Notes: a model not told the origin generated them from the letters alone. Shown: positions 35,500 through 45,227, numbered from the stretch's first letter. The stretch: DNA of 51,687 bases from Roseomonas sp. CECT 9278 (GCF_918698155.1 NZ_CAKKLX010000035.1:1-51687), one strand, 5' to 3'. Program-made: numbers and translations.

Positions 35500-36476
35500 C
35501 GCGCCGCTCCCTGGGTGATGGAAGGATCGACCGTCGCCGGCCACGGCGTCGGGTAGGCCGGGGCGAAGTGGCGATCGACCGCCCAGAGGTACCAGTTGTC
35601 CACCACCGTGCCGGTCAGCAGGATGCCGATCCCGCCGGCGATGGGGCACAGCACCGCGAACCACCAGGCCCAGCGATGGATGCTTTCGAAGGTGGCGTTG
35701 AAGCCCATGGTCCAGCGCCAGAACAGGCCGCCGCGTTCGGCCGCCGTGCCGCGATGGAGCGTCAGCTCGATCTCGCGCTCACCGCCATAGCGCCCCAGCG
35801 CGAGGATCGTCGCGCCATGCATCGCGAACAGCAGCGTCGATCCGTACAGGAACACGATGCTGAGCGCATGGAACGGGTTGTAGAACAGGTTGCCGTACCG
35901 GATGGAGAAGGCGGCGGTCCAGTCGAGGTGCGGGAAGATGCCGAAGGGCACCGCCTCGCTCCAGGAGCCCATGGCGATCGGGCGGATGAAGCCCAGCACC
36001 AGGTACAGCCAGATCGCGGCGGCGAAGGCCCATGCCACATGCGTCCCCATCCCCAGCGCGCGTGCGCGCCGATAGGTGCGCACCCACCACAGCAGGATCG
36101 ACACCGTGAGGAAGAAGCCGGCCATCAGCCACCAGCCGCCTTCGCGCAGCGGCGGGAAGCGCAGCCCCCATTGCGGGCCGGGCGGCTCGAGCCCGAGCCA
36201 GAACAGCTGCCGGATGAACTGGAGCGGATTCCAGTTCACCGAGGCCAGCATGTTCAGCCCGATGATCTCGAAGGCGATGAAACCGAACAGCAGCGACAGG
36301 ATGCCCGTGTAGCCGAGGTAGACCGGCCCGATCTGCGCGTCGCCCAGCCGACCGAACAGATGCACCTCGCGCGGCGTGAGATCGCGCGCATCATTGTCGG
36401 GACCGAGCGGCACGCCCGGGTAGGGGGTCGGTCCGCGGACCTGCACCCGCGTGAAGATGTTCTGGTATTCGGCCAT
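35496..36476 (-). CDS. pufM: Photosynthetic reaction centre M subunit
   Basis: A 326-aa membrane protein with five transmembrane helices that binds bacteriochlorophyll, bacteriopheophytin, the quinone QA and the non-heme iron. Diagnostic segments are [13 protein letters not shown] at the start, [52 protein letters not shown] with the BChl and iron His residues, and [25 protein letters not shown] ribosome binding site precedes ATG 36476. It lies 21 bp after pufL. Confidence 0.97.
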   Translation of the reverse strand: MAEYQNIFTRVQVRGPTPYPGVPLGPDNDARDLTPREVHLFGRLGDAQIGPVYLGYTGILSLLFGFIAFEIIGLNMLASVNWNPLQFIRQLFWLGLEPPGPQWGLRFPPLREGGWWLMAGFFLTVSILLWWVRTYRRARALGMGTHVAWAFAAAIWLYLVLGFIRPIAMGSWSEAVPFGIFPHLDWTAAFSIRYGNLFYNPFHALSIVFLYGSTLLFAMHGATILALGRYGGEREIELTLHRGTAAERGGLFWRWTMGFNATFESIHRWAWWFAVLCPIAGGIGILLTGTVVDNWYLWAVDRHFAPAYPTPWPATVDPSITQGAAR

Positions 36477-36497
36477 GTGCGTCTCCTCCCCTTCCCG

Positions 36498-37322
36498 TCA
36501 GGACCAGATCGGCAGGTTGAGCCACCAGCCCCACCATTCGGGCCAGCCGCGCGTCCAGAAGGGACCACTGATGACAATGCAGACCGCGCTCCAGAACCCG
36601 GCCGACAGCGCGAGGAACAGTCCGAGCCGATGGATGCCCAGCGTGCCGATCGAGTAGCCGATGAAGTCGCGGAAGAAGGTGTTCTCGTGCTCGGGCGACT
36701 TGACCGGCTCGCCCTCGGGCGGGTTCAGCGCCGAGAGCACCAGGCCGCCATGCATCGACAGCGCGAGCACCGTGGTGAAGAAGAACGACACCGCGATCAT
36801 GTGCGCCGGATTGTAGTGGAAGTGCAGGTACTGGTACCCGACGTTCGACACCCAATCGAGATGGCTCCAGATGCCGTAGGGGAAGCCGTGCCCCCAGGCG
36901 CCCATCAGCACGGGGCGGATCACCACCAGCGTGATGTAGGCGAAGACGGCGACGCCGTAGGCGATCGGGATGTGATACCCCATCCCCAGCTTGCGGCTGA
37001 TCTCCGCCTGGCGCAGCGCCCAGGAGACGAAGGCGCCGATGGCGCAGATCGTGATCCACTGCCACAGCCCGCCTTCGCGCATCGGCGCGAGACGAAGGCC
37101 ATAGGACAGGTCCGGCGGCGCGATGTTGATCAGCCACGGGTTCCAGGTGCCCTGGATCGCCGCGCCCATCCCGATCAACGCGACACCGATCGCCGTGAAG
37201 AAGATCGTGGTCACGCCGAAGAAGCCGACCCAGAACGGCCCGACCCAGAAATCGAACAGGTCGCCACCGACCAGCGTTCCGCCACGGACGCGATATTTGC
37301 GTTCGAAACTCAGCATGGCCAT
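36498..37322 (-). CDS. pufL: Photosynthetic reaction centre L subunit
   Basis: A 274-aa five-helix subunit that pairs with PufM and holds the QB site. It begins [20 protein letters not shown], the near-universal PufL start. Other conserved parts are [44 protein letters not shown] with the His ligands, and [30 protein letters not shown] ribosome binding site precedes ATG 37322. The 124 bp between pufA and pufL hold the intercistronic hairpins. Confidence 0.97.
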   Translation of the reverse strand: MAMLSFERKYRVRGGTLVGGDLFDFWVGPFWVGFFGVTTIFFTAIGVALIGMGAAIQGTWNPWLINIAPPDLSYGLRLAPMREGGLWQWITICAIGAFVSWALRQAEISRKLGMGYHIPIAYGVAVFAYITLVVIRPVLMGAWGHGFPYGIWSHLDWVSNVGYQYLHFHYNPAHMIAVSFFFTTVLALSMHGGLVLSALNPPEGEPVKSPEHENTFFRDFIGYSIGTLGIHRLGLFLALSAGFWSAVCIVISGPFWTRGWPEWWGWWLNLPIWS

Positions 37323-37386
37323 CGCTTCAACTCCTCCCTCAGGCAGGTGCGTCCCGACGACCGCTCACGGCCTTCCCCGGGTGTGC

Positions 37387-37433
37387 GGGCGAGGCCCCGT
37401 GCGGGGCCTCGCCCAATGCGCCGCGATGCGGCG
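37387..37433 (-). promoter_or_regulatory. pufA-pufL intercistronic stem-loops
   Basis: A perfect 12-bp inverted repeat, GGGCGAGGCCCC (37387-37398) and GGGGCCTCGCCC (37403-37414), with a 4-nt loop, is neighboured by a 6-bp hairpin CGCCGC-GAT-GCGGCG (37419-37433). No T-run follows. In Rhodobacter, hairpins at this position protect the pufBA segment from 3' decay and set a high LH1-to-reaction-centre ratio. The same role is inferred here from position and structure. Confidence 0.8.
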
Positions 37434-37446
37434 TGGGCGCGTTGTC

Positions 37447-37638
37447 TCAGCGCGCGCCGGGCGGCGCCACGGGCTGCCCCGGGACGAAGACCGGCGACGT
37501 CGCGCACCAGCCCCAGTGGTCGCAGTACCGCGGGGAGCTCATGACGACGAAATGCAGGATCGTCGCCACGGCCATGACACCAGCCGCGCCGAGAAACCCG
37601 ACCCGACGCGCGTCGATGACCATCCACATCTTATGCAT
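37447..37638 (-). CDS. pufA: LH1 antenna alpha subunit
   Basis: A 63-aa single-helix antenna protein. The N-terminal MHKMWMVIDARRV matches LH1 alpha chains, the membrane helix spans about residues 13-34, and His29 (ILHF) is the bacteriochlorophyll ligand. After the helix comes a C-terminal tail of about 28 residues with two Cys (39 and 45), Trp residues and a Pro-rich end. An AAAGGAA ribosome binding site precedes ATG 37638; an internal ATG at 37629 would remove three residues. The gene lies 27 bp after pufB. Confidence 0.93.
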   Translation of the reverse strand: MHKMWMVIDARRVGFLGAAGVMAVATILHFVVMSSPRYCDHWGWCATSPVFVPGQPVAPPGAR

Positions 37639-37665
37639 GGTGTTTGTTCCTTTCCCGTGCCGGCT

Positions 37666-37842
37666 TCAGAAGAAGCGCCAGTCGGGCGGGACCATCTGGC
37701 CGGTGTAGACCAGGGGCCTCCACAGCCAGACGAGGATATGCGCGCCCATGGAGGCGAAGACCGCGAAAACCCATCCCTGGACTACCAGGCGATGGACTTC
37801 GCGGGCTTGCTCCTCCGTCAGACGCGTGCGTGCTTCGGTCAT
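37666..37842 (-). CDS. pufB: LH1 antenna beta subunit
   Basis: A 58-aa antenna protein, read directly from the minus strand. MTEARTRLTEEQAREVH is the polar N-terminus with the TxEQAxExH pattern of LH1 beta. The helix follows, and His35 (MGAHIL) is the bacteriochlorophyll ligand, then the conserved WRP. Unlike most beta chains, which end shortly after that motif, this one continues for about 15 residues and ends WRFF. A GGAGG box lies 8 nt before ATG 37842. It is the first puf gene, 133 bp after the bchZ stop; no pufQ is present in that gap, which holds a short hairpin at 37906-37923 (GGGCGGC/GCCGCCC). Confidence 0.93.
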   Translation of the reverse strand: MTEARTRLTEEQAREVHRLVVQGWVFAVFASMGAHILVWLWRPLVYTGQMVPPDWRFF

Positions 37843-37975
37843 TGGGAGACCTCCACAGTCGCCTTTCGGCGGTTACCGCGCATTTCCCGCGCGGCTGGGA
37901 TCGGCAGGGCGGCAAGCCGCCCTGGTCGACGGGTGGCGCGCGCCACGACGGGCACGCGCGATGGGGTGCGGGGCG

Positions 37976-39415
37976 TCACGAGACGCCCTCCAGTTCAAGG
38001 CTGAGCGCCACGCGATCCGCGGTGACGCGGTCTTCCTGGGCCGCGCGCGCGTCGCGTTCGATGCGTTCGCGCAGGCGCTTGGCGGCCGAGATCCGCAACA
38101 GGAAGGGTTCGGATTCCACCATGCGGTCGAGCAGCGCGACGGCGTCCGGTTCCCAGCGTTCTGCGGGGCGCGCCGGAGTCGGTTCCACCTTGTCCATCTC
38201 GGTCGCGAGCGGAAGGATGTGGAACAGCGCATCGAACAGCGCGTTGCAGTATTCCTGCACGATGTAGGTCGCGCCGGCGTAGCCCATGAAGGGCGTGCCG
38301 GTGGCGCGGCGGATGATCGCGCCGGGGAAGGATGCGGGAATGTAGGCGGCGCGGCAGCCCGCTTCCTGCGCGTACATCCGTTCGTTGAAGGACCCGAAGA
38401 TCACCAGCGGCGGCTTCGCCTTGATGGCATCGCGCACCGCCTGGTTGTCGGGCTTCGCACCAGGCATGCGCGAGAAGGAGAAGGCGCAGGGCACACCCAT
38501 CTCGTCCGACAGGAAGCGTGTCAGGCCGCGGCTGTAGGTCTCGGTCGCGTGCACGCCGAAGGCGGCGGTGGCGAAGAAGTCCTGCGTGACCGACCGCCAC
38601 AAATCCCAGATTGGCTTGATGGTGGTGTGCTTCTCGCGCTCGATGAAGGGCTCGGCATCGAGGCCCGTCAGCTCGCCCAGTTTGCGCAGGAAGTTGGTGG
38701 TGGCGAAGATCCCGAAGGGCGCCATCAGATACGGGCGCTCCAGCGTCTCGCACAGCCGCCGGCCGAATTCCCGGTACATGCAGATGTTCACATCGGCATC
38801 GGGCAGCTTGCCGATATCCTCGACATGGCTGCCGAGCGGGAAGACCAGGTTGATCTCGCAGCCGATCCCTTCGACCAGCCGGCGGATCTCCGCCAGGTCC
38901 GATGGCATGTTGAAGGTGCCGTAGATCGGCCCGATGATGTTGACGCGGGGCTTCTCGCCTTCCTTGCGCACGCGCGGCTTGATCTTGCCGCGCTTGGCGC
39001 CGAATTCCGTCCACAGCCAGTTGATGGCGCGGTCGGCGGACTGCCACTGGTCCTCGTCGATGGTGCGCGGGATGAAGCGCTGCAGGTTCGACCCCTGCGG
39101 CGTGACACCACCACCGATCATCTCGGCGATCGACCCGGTCACCACGACCGCGGGCAGGTCGGGGTCCTGCGTGGCGGCCGCGCGCTTCATCGGCCCTTCG
39201 GTGCCGGTCTGCGACAGCGCGCCTTCATCGAGGCCCGTCACCACGATGGGCAGTTCATGCGGCGGAAGTGCGTCGGTGTAGTGCAGCACCGCCGTCACCG
39301 GCAGGTTCTCGCACCCCACCGGCCCATCGATGATCACGCGCAGGCCGCGCACCGCGGAGAAGGCGTAGACGGCGCCCCAGTAGCCCCCTGCCCGGTCGTG
39401 ATCGAGGACGAGCAT
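37976..39415 (-). CDS. bchZ: Chlorophyllide a reductase subunit Z
   Basis: A 479-aa subunit of the nitrogenase-like enzyme that reduces ring B of chlorophyllide a to a bacteriochlorin. It has the NifD/NifK-type fold with Cys residues for the shared iron-sulphur cluster, for example GPVGCENLP near residue 35. Family segments include [18 protein letters not shown] and [23 protein letters not shown]. It starts 2 bp after the bchY stop and is last in the bchC-X-Y-Z run. Confidence 0.95.
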   Translation of the reverse strand: MLVLDHDRAGGYWGAVYAFSAVRGLRVIIDGPVGCENLPVTAVLHYTDALPPHELPIVVTGLDEGALSQTGTEGPMKRAAATQDPDLPAVVVTGSIAEMIGGGVTPQGSNLQRFIPRTIDEDQWQSADRAINWLWTEFGAKRGKIKPRVRKEGEKPRVNIIGPIYGTFNMPSDLAEIRRLVEGIGCEINLVFPLGSHVEDIGKLPDADVNICMYREFGRRLCETLERPYLMAPFGIFATTNFLRKLGELTGLDAEPFIEREKHTTIKPIWDLWRSVTQDFFATAAFGVHATETYSRGLTRFLSDEMGVPCAFSFSRMPGAKPDNQAVRDAIKAKPPLVIFGSFNERMYAQEAGCRAAYIPASFPGAIIRRATGTPFMGYAGATYIVQEYCNALFDALFHILPLATEMDKVEPTPARPAERWEPDAVALLDRMVESEPFLLRISAAKRLRERIERDARAAQEDRVTADRVALSLELEGVS

Positions 39416-39417
39416 GC

Positions 39418-40917
39418 TCAGCTCCCCACCGCTTCTTCGGCCTTGGCCTTCGCGGCGCGCAGCTTGCGCTGCCGCTCACGGAAGCCTGGCGGATCGGAGG
39501 GCTTGTCGCGGAAGCCGTAGCCGGCGCCATCGGGCGTGCCGACACCGTCGAAGAAGCCGACCATGCGCGACATGCGTTCGCGCTGCCCGGTCTGCGCCGC
39601 CACGATGCCCGCCAGCGACGCCGCGCCTGCCGGGCCGAACAACGGACGCGCGCTCACCATATTGGTGAAATAGAGCGCGGGGATGCCGAGCTCCTTGGCC
39701 TTTTGCACCAGCGGCGTCGTGCCGAGCGCCAGGTCCGGGCGCACATCCTTCATCGCCGCGAGATCCTGCTCGAGCGAGGCGCGGTACTGCACATGCACGC
39801 CGCGCGCTTCGAGCCACTCGCGGTCGGCATTGCTCCATTCCGTGCGCGGGCAGGCGGTGCCCACGTACGGCACCTCGGCGCCGGCCTCGACCAGCAGGCG
39901 GGCAACCAGCAGTTCCGAACCTTCGTAGCCGGAGACGGTCACGCGCGCCTTGACCGGCGCCGCGGCCAGCGCAGCGGCGATGGCCGGCAGGAAACGCTGC
40001 TTGGCCACGTCGATCTTCGCCTGCGGCAAGCCGGCCGCGGCGCCGATCGCATCGAGCCACGCCGCGGTGCCATCGACACCGACCGGGCCCGAGCCCACCA
40101 CCGGACGCCCCGCGGCTTTGAATTCGCGGATGGACGCCGTGTAGAAGGGATGCACGGCGGCGGCGACCACGCAGTCGAGCGCCGCATAGAGGTCACGCCA
40201 TTCGCGGCACGGCGTGGAGGGCGCCAGCGACAGCCCCATCGCACCCAGCATCGCGCCGACACCGGGCGGGTCGCCTGGGAACATCTCGCCGATCATCGCG
40301 ACGGTCGGTTCGCCCTCGACCAGGTTGCGCGGCCGCGCCACCGCGCCGGCCTCGGCCTCGTGCCGGGCATAGCGCAGCATGGCACCGGCCAGCACATCCT
40401 TGGCTTCCGCATGCGTCGGCACGCCGAAGCCCGGCACGTCGATGCCGATGATCCGCACGCCGTCGATCTGCTTGGGCAGCAGTTCCAGCGGCACGCCGGA
40501 GGCCGTCGGTACGCAGAGGTTGGTGATGACCACCGCGTCGTAGTCCTCGGGCCGCGCCGTCGCGTGCACCGCGTCGCGGATGTCCTCGAACAGCTTGCCG
40601 GTGACCAGCGTCTCGGAATTGAAGGGCACGTAGCCCACCGTCCGCTTCGCGCCGTAGAAGTGGCTCGTGAAGGTCAGGCCGTACACGCAGCACGCGCTGC
40701 CCGACAGGATCGTCGCGACCCGCTTCATCCGCAGCCCGACGCGCAGAGACCCGAAGGCCGGGCACATGGATTGCGGCTGGTCGTGCGGACCCTTGGGGTA
40801 GTCGGCGGCCAGGCGTTCCATCGCCTCGCCCTTCCCGGCCGCCCGCGCGGCTTCCAGCATGGTCTCGCGACCGCCGTGGCAGCCACCGTCAGGCGATGCG
40901 GGAGGGAGTGCGTCCAT
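39418..40917 (-). CDS. bchY: Chlorophyllide a reductase subunit Y
   Basis: A 499-aa partner of BchZ. The N-terminal [20 protein letters not shown] and [11 protein letters not shown] segments hold Cys residues that ligate the cluster between Y and Z, and [16 protein letters not shown] follows. The later [20 protein letters not shown] block is typical of the nitrogenase-like fold. It starts 3 bp after the bchX stop. The three-gene X-Y-Z order is standard in proteobacterial photosynthesis clusters. Confidence 0.95.
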   Translation of the reverse strand: MDALPPASPDGGCHGGRETMLEAARAAGKGEAMERLAADYPKGPHDQPQSMCPAFGSLRVGLRMKRVATILSGSACCVYGLTFTSHFYGAKRTVGYVPFNSETLVTGKLFEDIRDAVHATARPEDYDAVVITNLCVPTASGVPLELLPKQIDGVRIIGIDVPGFGVPTHAEAKDVLAGAMLRYARHEAEAGAVARPRNLVEGEPTVAMIGEMFPGDPPGVGAMLGAMGLSLAPSTPCREWRDLYAALDCVVAAAVHPFYTASIREFKAAGRPVVGSGPVGVDGTAAWLDAIGAAAGLPQAKIDVAKQRFLPAIAAALAAAPVKARVTVSGYEGSELLVARLLVEAGAEVPYVGTACPRTEWSNADREWLEARGVHVQYRASLEQDLAAMKDVRPDLALGTTPLVQKAKELGIPALYFTNMVSARPLFGPAGAASLAGIVAAQTGQRERMSRMVGFFDGVGTPDGAGYGFRDKPSDPPGFRERQRKLRAAKAKAEEAVGS

Positions 40918-40920
40918 CGC

Positions 40921-41928
40921 TCAGGCGCCCTCGTAGACCACTTCGAGCGAGGGCTTGGTGATGATCTCGGCGCCGCACATGTCTTCCATGGTGGCCGGGT
41001 TCAGCACCACGCCGCGGCCGACCGCCTCGCCCTTGAACAGGCCGAGCAGTTCCTCGTGCGTCAGGGGCTTCGGGCGCAGCGGCGGCGCTTCCGCCACCTG
41101 CACGCCGAGGGCTTCGAACAGCGCGCCCCACTGGCTGTCGGGCGTGCCGATGATCTCGTAGTTCGCGCTCTTGCGGCGGATGTCGTCATCCTGCGGGATG
41201 GCGGCCAGCACCGGGATGCCGGCGGCGGCAGCGAAGGCCGCGGCCTCACCGGTGCCGTCATCCTTGTTCACCACCATGCCGGCGACGCCGACATTGCCGC
41301 CGAGCTTGCGGAAATACTCCACCGCCGAGCACACGTTGTTCGCGACATACAGCGACTGCAGGTCGTTCGACCCGACGACGATGACCTTCTGGCACATGTC
41401 GCGGGCGATCGGCAGGCCGAAGCCGCCGCAGACCACGTCGCCCAGGAAGTCGAGCAGCACGTAGTCGAAGTCCCACTGGTGGAAGCCCAGCTTCTCCAGC
41501 AGCTCGAAGCCGTGGATGATGCCGCGCCCGCCGCAGCCGCGGCCGACTTCCGGCCCGCCGAGCTCCATCGCGAAGACACCGTCGCGCTTGAAGCAGACAT
41601 CGCCGATCTGCACCTGCTCGCCGGCCAGCTTCTTCTTGGACGAGGTCTCGATGATGGTCGGGCAGGACCGTCCGCCGAACAGCAGCGACGTCGTGTCGGA
41701 CTTCGGGTCGCAGCCGATCAGCAGCACGCGCTTGCCCTGCTGCGCCATCATGTAGGACAGGTTCGCCAGCGTGAACGACTTGCCGATGCCGCCCTTGCCG
41801 TAGATCGCGATGACCTGCGCCTGCTTCTTCACCTCGCCGACATGCACGGGGTCGGGCTCGATCGCGGCCTCGGCGCGCAGCGTGGCGGCCTGGTCGGCGG
41901 AGGGTGCGAAGCCGGTCGGGGCGTTCAT
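40921..41928 (-). CDS. bchX: Chlorophyllide a reductase iron protein
   Basis: A 335-aa NifH-like ATPase that donates electrons to BchY-BchZ. The P-loop GKGGIGKS is at residues 44-51. Cys residues for the dimer-bridging [4Fe-4S] cluster are in GRGCGGRG and DVVCGGFGLP, and IGCDPKSDTTSLLFGG is the NifH switch region. ATG 41928 overlaps the bchC stop by 4 bp, so the two are coupled. The 30-aa N-terminal tail is longer than in NifH, as usual for BchX. Confidence 0.96.
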   Translation of the reverse strand: MNAPTGFAPSADQAATLRAEAAIEPDPVHVGEVKKQAQVIAIYGKGGIGKSFTLANLSYMMAQQGKRVLLIGCDPKSDTTSLLFGGRSCPTIIETSSKKKLAGEQVQIGDVCFKRDGVFAMELGGPEVGRGCGGRGIIHGFELLEKLGFHQWDFDYVLLDFLGDVVCGGFGLPIARDMCQKVIVVGSNDLQSLYVANNVCSAVEYFRKLGGNVGVAGMVVNKDDGTGEAAAFAAAAGIPVLAAIPQDDDIRRKSANYEIIGTPDSQWGALFEALGVQVAEAPPLRPKPLTHEELLGLFKGEAVGRGVVLNPATMEDMCGAEIITKPSLEVVYEGA

Positions 41929-42863
41929 GCGCAATCTCTCCAGTCGAGGACCATCTTGAGGCAGGCGGGGTCGTTGAAGGCCTGCGCATAGGCCTGGGGG
42001 GCACGCTGCGCGGCTTCCTGGTGCGTCACCAGGCCATCGAGGCGCAGCACGCCCCGGGCGATCACGTCGCGCGTGGCGCGCAGGTCCGCCTCCTGCCATT
42101 CGGCGGCGATGCGGATGCGCGCCTCCCGCATGAAGGCCGGCGGGAAGGCGAAGCCGATGCGGTCGCTGTAGAAGCCCGCCAGCACGATCTCGCCACCCGG
42201 CGCCATGCGCTGCACCAGCTGGTCGATGATGCCGGCGTCGCCGCTCACGTCGTAGATGCTGCGATAGTCGCGCCGCGTATCGAGGTCGGGATCGACCACT
42301 TCGTAGCCCTGCGCGCCGGCACGCCGCGCGGCGTCGCGTTCCCACACGACCGGCGCGCCGCCCTTGAGCACCGCGATGCGCGCCAGCAGGCGGCCGAGCA
42401 CGCCATGCCCGACGATCAGCTCCGGCAGCCCGGCATGCGGCGCGGCCATCGCGTGCCACGCCGTCGCGGCCAGCGCGAGCAGCACGCCCTCGGCGCCCGT
42501 CGCGTCATCGAGCAGCACCGCGCGCTTGTCCGGCACCACGAGCCGCGCCGCGGCGCCGCCGAACAACCCACGCACATCGCCGAAGCAGCGCGCGCCGGCG
42601 ACGAAGACGCGCTCGCCGGGCTGGCGCGTGGCCAGGCTTCCGGCGGAGATCACGCGACCGACCGATTCGTATCCCGGGACCAGCGGATAGCCCATGCCCG
42701 GGAAGTGCGGCATGCGGCCCGACCAGAGCAGGCGTTCGGTGCCGGTGCTGATGCCGCTCCATTCCACCGCGACGACGATGTCCTCGTCACCCGGCGGCGT
42801 CAGCGTAAGTCGGCTGAGCACCAGCTCCTCGGGGGCCTTCAGCAGGACTGCGATGGTATCCAC
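41925..42863 (-). CDS. bchC: 3-hydroxyethyl bacteriochlorophyllide a dehydrogenase
   Basis: A 312-aa MDR-type dehydrogenase that oxidises the 3-hydroxyethyl group to the 3-acetyl of bacteriochlorophyll a. Conserved segments are VAVEWSGISTGTERLLWSG near residue 31, PLVPGYESVGRV, and the YDVSGDAGIIDQLVQRMAPGGEIVLAGFYS block in the nucleotide-binding domain. It starts with GTG at 42863 after a GGGAGG ribosome binding site. It is first in the bchC-X-Y-Z unit, and the PpsR-type sites lie 40-70 bp upstream. Confidence 0.93.
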   Translation of the reverse strand: MDTIAVLLKAPEELVLSRLTLTPPGDEDIVVAVEWSGISTGTERLLWSGRMPHFPGMGYPLVPGYESVGRVISAGSLATRQPGERVFVAGARCFGDVRGLFGGAAARLVVPDKRAVLLDDATGAEGVLLALAATAWHAMAAPHAGLPELIVGHGVLGRLLARIAVLKGGAPVVWERDAARRAGAQGYEVVDPDLDTRRDYRSIYDVSGDAGIIDQLVQRMAPGGEIVLAGFYSDRIGFAFPPAFMREARIRIAAEWQEADLRATRDVIARGVLRLDGLVTHQEAAQRAPQAYAQAFNDPACLKMVLDWRDCA

Positions 42864-42902
42864 GGCGGCCCTCCCAGGAGCAGGTTGTAAGTCAGCGTAA
42901 AG

Positions 42903-42933
42903 TGACGGTTTAAACTGTCAAGCCAAACTGACA
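42903..42933 (-). promoter_or_regulatory. bchC promoter with phased PpsR/CrtJ half-sites
   Basis: TGACGGTTTAAACTGTCA (42903-42920) and TGTCAAGCCAAACTGACA (42916-42933) overlap by 5 bp; the second is an exact TGT-N12-ACA. The half-sites start at 42903, 42916 and 42929, 13 bp apart. On the minus strand TTGACA (42921-42916) and TACGCT (42899-42894), 16 bp apart, form a plausible -35/-10 pair covered by the sites, as expected for an aerobic repressor. Confidence 0.75.
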
Positions 42934-42945
42934 CGCACGACGGCA

Positions 42946-44097
42946 TCACGCCGCTTTCCGCGCCAGCACCGCGCGCGTCAGCAGCGGCGTTGGCGTTGAC
43001 AACATGCGACTTTCCGAGAAACCGGCGGTCGCGATCATCGTGCGGATTTCTTTTGGCGTGCGCGGTCGGCCACGGCCCATCGCCAACAGGTAGAAGCCGA
43101 AATACGCCTCGCCCATCGGTTCGGCGCCGCTGGTGCCGGCCATGGGTTCGGCCAGCAGCAATGCGCCGCCCGGCGGCAGCGCGGCATGGATCCGCCGCAG
43201 CAGGCCAAGCGCCACCTCGTCATCGTGGTCGTGCAGCACGCGCACCAGCGTCACCAGGTCGGCGCCCGGCGGCAGCGCATCCTGCGTGAAGTCGCCGCCG
43301 TGAACGTTTGCGCGCGCGCCGAGTCCCGCCGCGGCGAACCGCGCGCGTGCTTCCTCGGCCACGGCCGGCAGGTCGAACAGCATCAGATCGAGTCGCGGCG
43401 CCTCGGCCGCCACCGCGCGCAGGAACGCGCCATTGCCGCCGCCGACATCGAGCACGCGCCGATGCCGGTCGAACCGGTAGGCGGCGAGCACCTCCTCCGC
43501 GACCATCGGCTGGCTCGCGGCCATCAACGCCGTGTAGTCGCGGATGCGCTCCGCAGGCACGGCGCCGGGCGCGGCGGCGCCGGAATAGGCCCAGTAGTCC
43601 GACAGCGCATTGCCGCCGCGCGGCCGGCGCAGCATCGCGACCGGATCGGCGAGGTCGGCGTAGAGCATCGCGTGGTGCTCGACCATCGCGGCGATGCCGT
43701 CATTGCCGATCATCGCCGCGCCGAGCTGCCCGAGCGTCCAGGCGCCATCCGTGCGGCGCGCCGTCAGTTGCAGCGCGGCGGCGGCGGCCATCAGGCGATC
43801 GGTCGCCTCGGGCGACAAAGCCAGGCGTGGCGCGAGTCGCTCCGTCGTCAGCGGGGCTTCCGCCAGGATCGCGAACACCCGCAGCCGCACGCAGGCGAAC
43901 AGCACCTGCGTGTAGACGAAGCCCGCGCAGAGATCGAACAAGGCGCGCGCACGACGCCGCGCGAAGGGTCGTGTCAGCGGGAAGCGCGCCGCCCAGCGCC
44001 GGAAGCCCGGCTTCGCCGCCAGCGCCTCGCGCAGCGCGCGGACACGGTCGACGAGCGAGACCCGCGGCGCCGCGGCCAAGGCATCCGCCCCCGACAT
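42946..44097 (-). CDS. crtF: Hydroxyneurosporene/demethylspheroidene O-methyltransferase
   Basis: A 383-aa SAM-dependent methyltransferase that forms the 1-methoxy group of spheroidene or spirilloxanthin. The N-terminal helical part carries CAGFVYTQVLFACVRLRVF, as in CrtF. The SAM-binding loop VLDVGGGNGAFLRA is near residue 223, and VTLVRVLHDHDDEVALGLLRRI is the usual catalytic region with His. It begins 7 bp after the crtE stop and ends 12 bp before the bchC operator, so crtE-crtF is a separate unit running toward bchC. Confidence 0.92.
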   Translation of the reverse strand: MSGADALAAAPRVSLVDRVRALREALAAKPGFRRWAARFPLTRPFARRRARALFDLCAGFVYTQVLFACVRLRVFAILAEAPLTTERLAPRLALSPEATDRLMAAAAALQLTARRTDGAWTLGQLGAAMIGNDGIAAMVEHHAMLYADLADPVAMLRRPRGGNALSDYWAYSGAAAPGAVPAERIRDYTALMAASQPMVAEEVLAAYRFDRHRRVLDVGGGNGAFLRAVAAEAPRLDLMLFDLPAVAEEARARFAAAGLGARANVHGGDFTQDALPPGADLVTLVRVLHDHDDEVALGLLRRIHAALPPGGALLLAEPMAGTSGAEPMGEAYFGFYLLAMGRGRPRTPKEIRTMIATAGFSESRMLSTPTPLLTRAVLARKAA

Positions 44098-44104
44098 GCG
44101 CTGC

Positions 44105-44974
44105 TCAGGCCGCCGCGAGCTTCGCCGGCAACAGCCGGCGCGCCTCTGCCAGGATCAGCCCGCGCAGCGCGGCCTGGCCGGGGCAGTCCGGGATCGACGC
44201 CACCGCGCCATCGGCCAGCATCGCAAGCCGCGCGACGGCGCCCTGCAGGCCGAACTCGATCACCGCGCTCGGTCGGCCGAGCGCCTTGTCGCGCCCGACC
44301 GGCTTGCCGATCGTCGCCTCGTCCTCGACCGCGTCGCGCAGGTCGTCGGCAACCTGGTAGGCCTCGCCCAGCCGGTCGCCGAGCAGGCGCCACGCCTCGG
44401 CATCGCCGGCACCGGCCGCCGCGGCACCCGCCACCGCGGCAGCGGCGAACAGCGCGCCGGTCTTCTGGCGCTGGTAGTCGGACAGGTTCACCGCCGGCTC
44501 GCATTCCCAGGCCTGGCCGGCGACGATGCCGAACGGCACGCCGACGCCATCGCCCACGGCGCCGATCACGTGCCCGAGCCGTTCCGGCGCGCAGGGCGCC
44601 GCGCGCGCCAGGGTCTGGAACGCCAGCACGATCAGCGCATCGCCCGCCAGCACCGCCAGCGGCTCGCCGAAGGCGCGATGAACGGATGGCTTGCCGCGCC
44701 GCGTATCGGCATCGTCGAAGCTCGGCAGGTCGTCATGCACGAGCGACGCGCAATGGAGCAATTCGATGGATGCGGCCGCCGCGCTGGACAGTCCCGGCCG
44801 GTCGTCGCCGCAGGCCATGGCGACCGCGATGGTCAGGCGCGGGCGGATGCGCGCACCCTTGGGGAAGACCGCGTGGCGCATGGCGGCGGCCAGGCGGGGC
44901 GGCGCGCCGGTGGCATCCGCCAGCAGGACGGCGTCGGCCAGCGTGCTCTCGATGCGGGTCGCGGGATCCATCAT
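44105..44974 (-). CDS. crtE: Geranylgeranyl diphosphate synthase
   Basis: A 289-aa trans-prenyltransferase that makes the C20 precursor of phytoene and of the bacteriochlorophyll tail. The first Asp-rich motif is DDLPSFDD at residues 81-88, followed by TRRGKPSVH. The second is in YQVADDLRDA. ATG 44974 (with a second ATG codon at once) follows a GGAGGGAAAGG ribosome binding site; an upstream GTG-type extension to 45052 would run into the operator and is rejected. It heads crtE-crtF and has phased PpsR-type sites about 75-100 bp upstream. Confidence 0.93.
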   Translation of the reverse strand: MMDPATRIESTLADAVLLADATGAPPRLAAAMRHAVFPKGARIRPRLTIAVAMACGDDRPGLSSAAAASIELLHCASLVHDDLPSFDDADTRRGKPSVHRAFGEPLAVLAGDALIVLAFQTLARAAPCAPERLGHVIGAVGDGVGVPFGIVAGQAWECEPAVNLSDYQRQKTGALFAAAAVAGAAAAGAGDAEAWRLLGDRLGEAYQVADDLRDAVEDEATIGKPVGRDKALGRPSAVIEFGLQGAVARLAMLADGAVASIPDCPGQAALRGLILAEARRLLPAKLAAA

Positions 44975-45046
44975 GTGGCCTTTCCCTCCGGCGTGGCGGG
45001 ATGACCGGCCGCGGATCGATCGCGGCGCAGGTTCGTCATCACGCCT

Positions 45047-45077
45047 TGTCAACTTGGACTGTCAACTTTTTCTGACA
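45047..45077 (-). promoter_or_regulatory. crtE promoter with phased PpsR/CrtJ half-sites
   Basis: TGTCAACTTGGACTGTCA (45047-45064) and TGTCAACTTTTTCTGACA (45060-45077) overlap by 5 bp; the second is an exact TGT-N12-ACA. Half-sites begin at 45047, 45060 and 45073, 13 bp apart, with a 4-of-5 match (CGTCA) in the same phase at 45034. TTGACA on the minus strand at 45065-45060 is a likely -35 box. Confidence 0.75.
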
Positions 45078-45227
45078 GCGCCGTCAACGGCTTTCCTGCC
45101 GAGGTCCCTCCCCCTCGGCGCGTCCTCGCGCGGGGGCGCCGCAGTGGGCGTCGCGCGGCAGGACATCCAGCGGGGCCCCGTGCCTCGCCGTTCAGCCGCC
45201 CCGCGAGGATGCCGGGCCACGCCACCA
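45078..45227. other. Non-coding part of the 323-bp crtE-bchJ gap
   Basis: The gap between the crtE start and the bchJ end consists of the crtE leader and phased operator (44975-45077), this GC-rich stretch, and repeat copy 3. Here I see only short GC-rich inverted repeats such as CCGAGG/CCTCGG at about 45099-45118. There is no T-run and no open frame with recognisable features. Confidence 0.5.

Noticed and set aside
37631..37915. A 94-codon frame overlapping pufB
   Set aside because: Its translation has no antenna features. The frame starting at 37842 gives a clear LH1 beta chain.
37843..37975. A pufQ gene between bchZ and pufB
   Set aside because: The 133-bp gap is too short for pufQ and shows no suitable frame.
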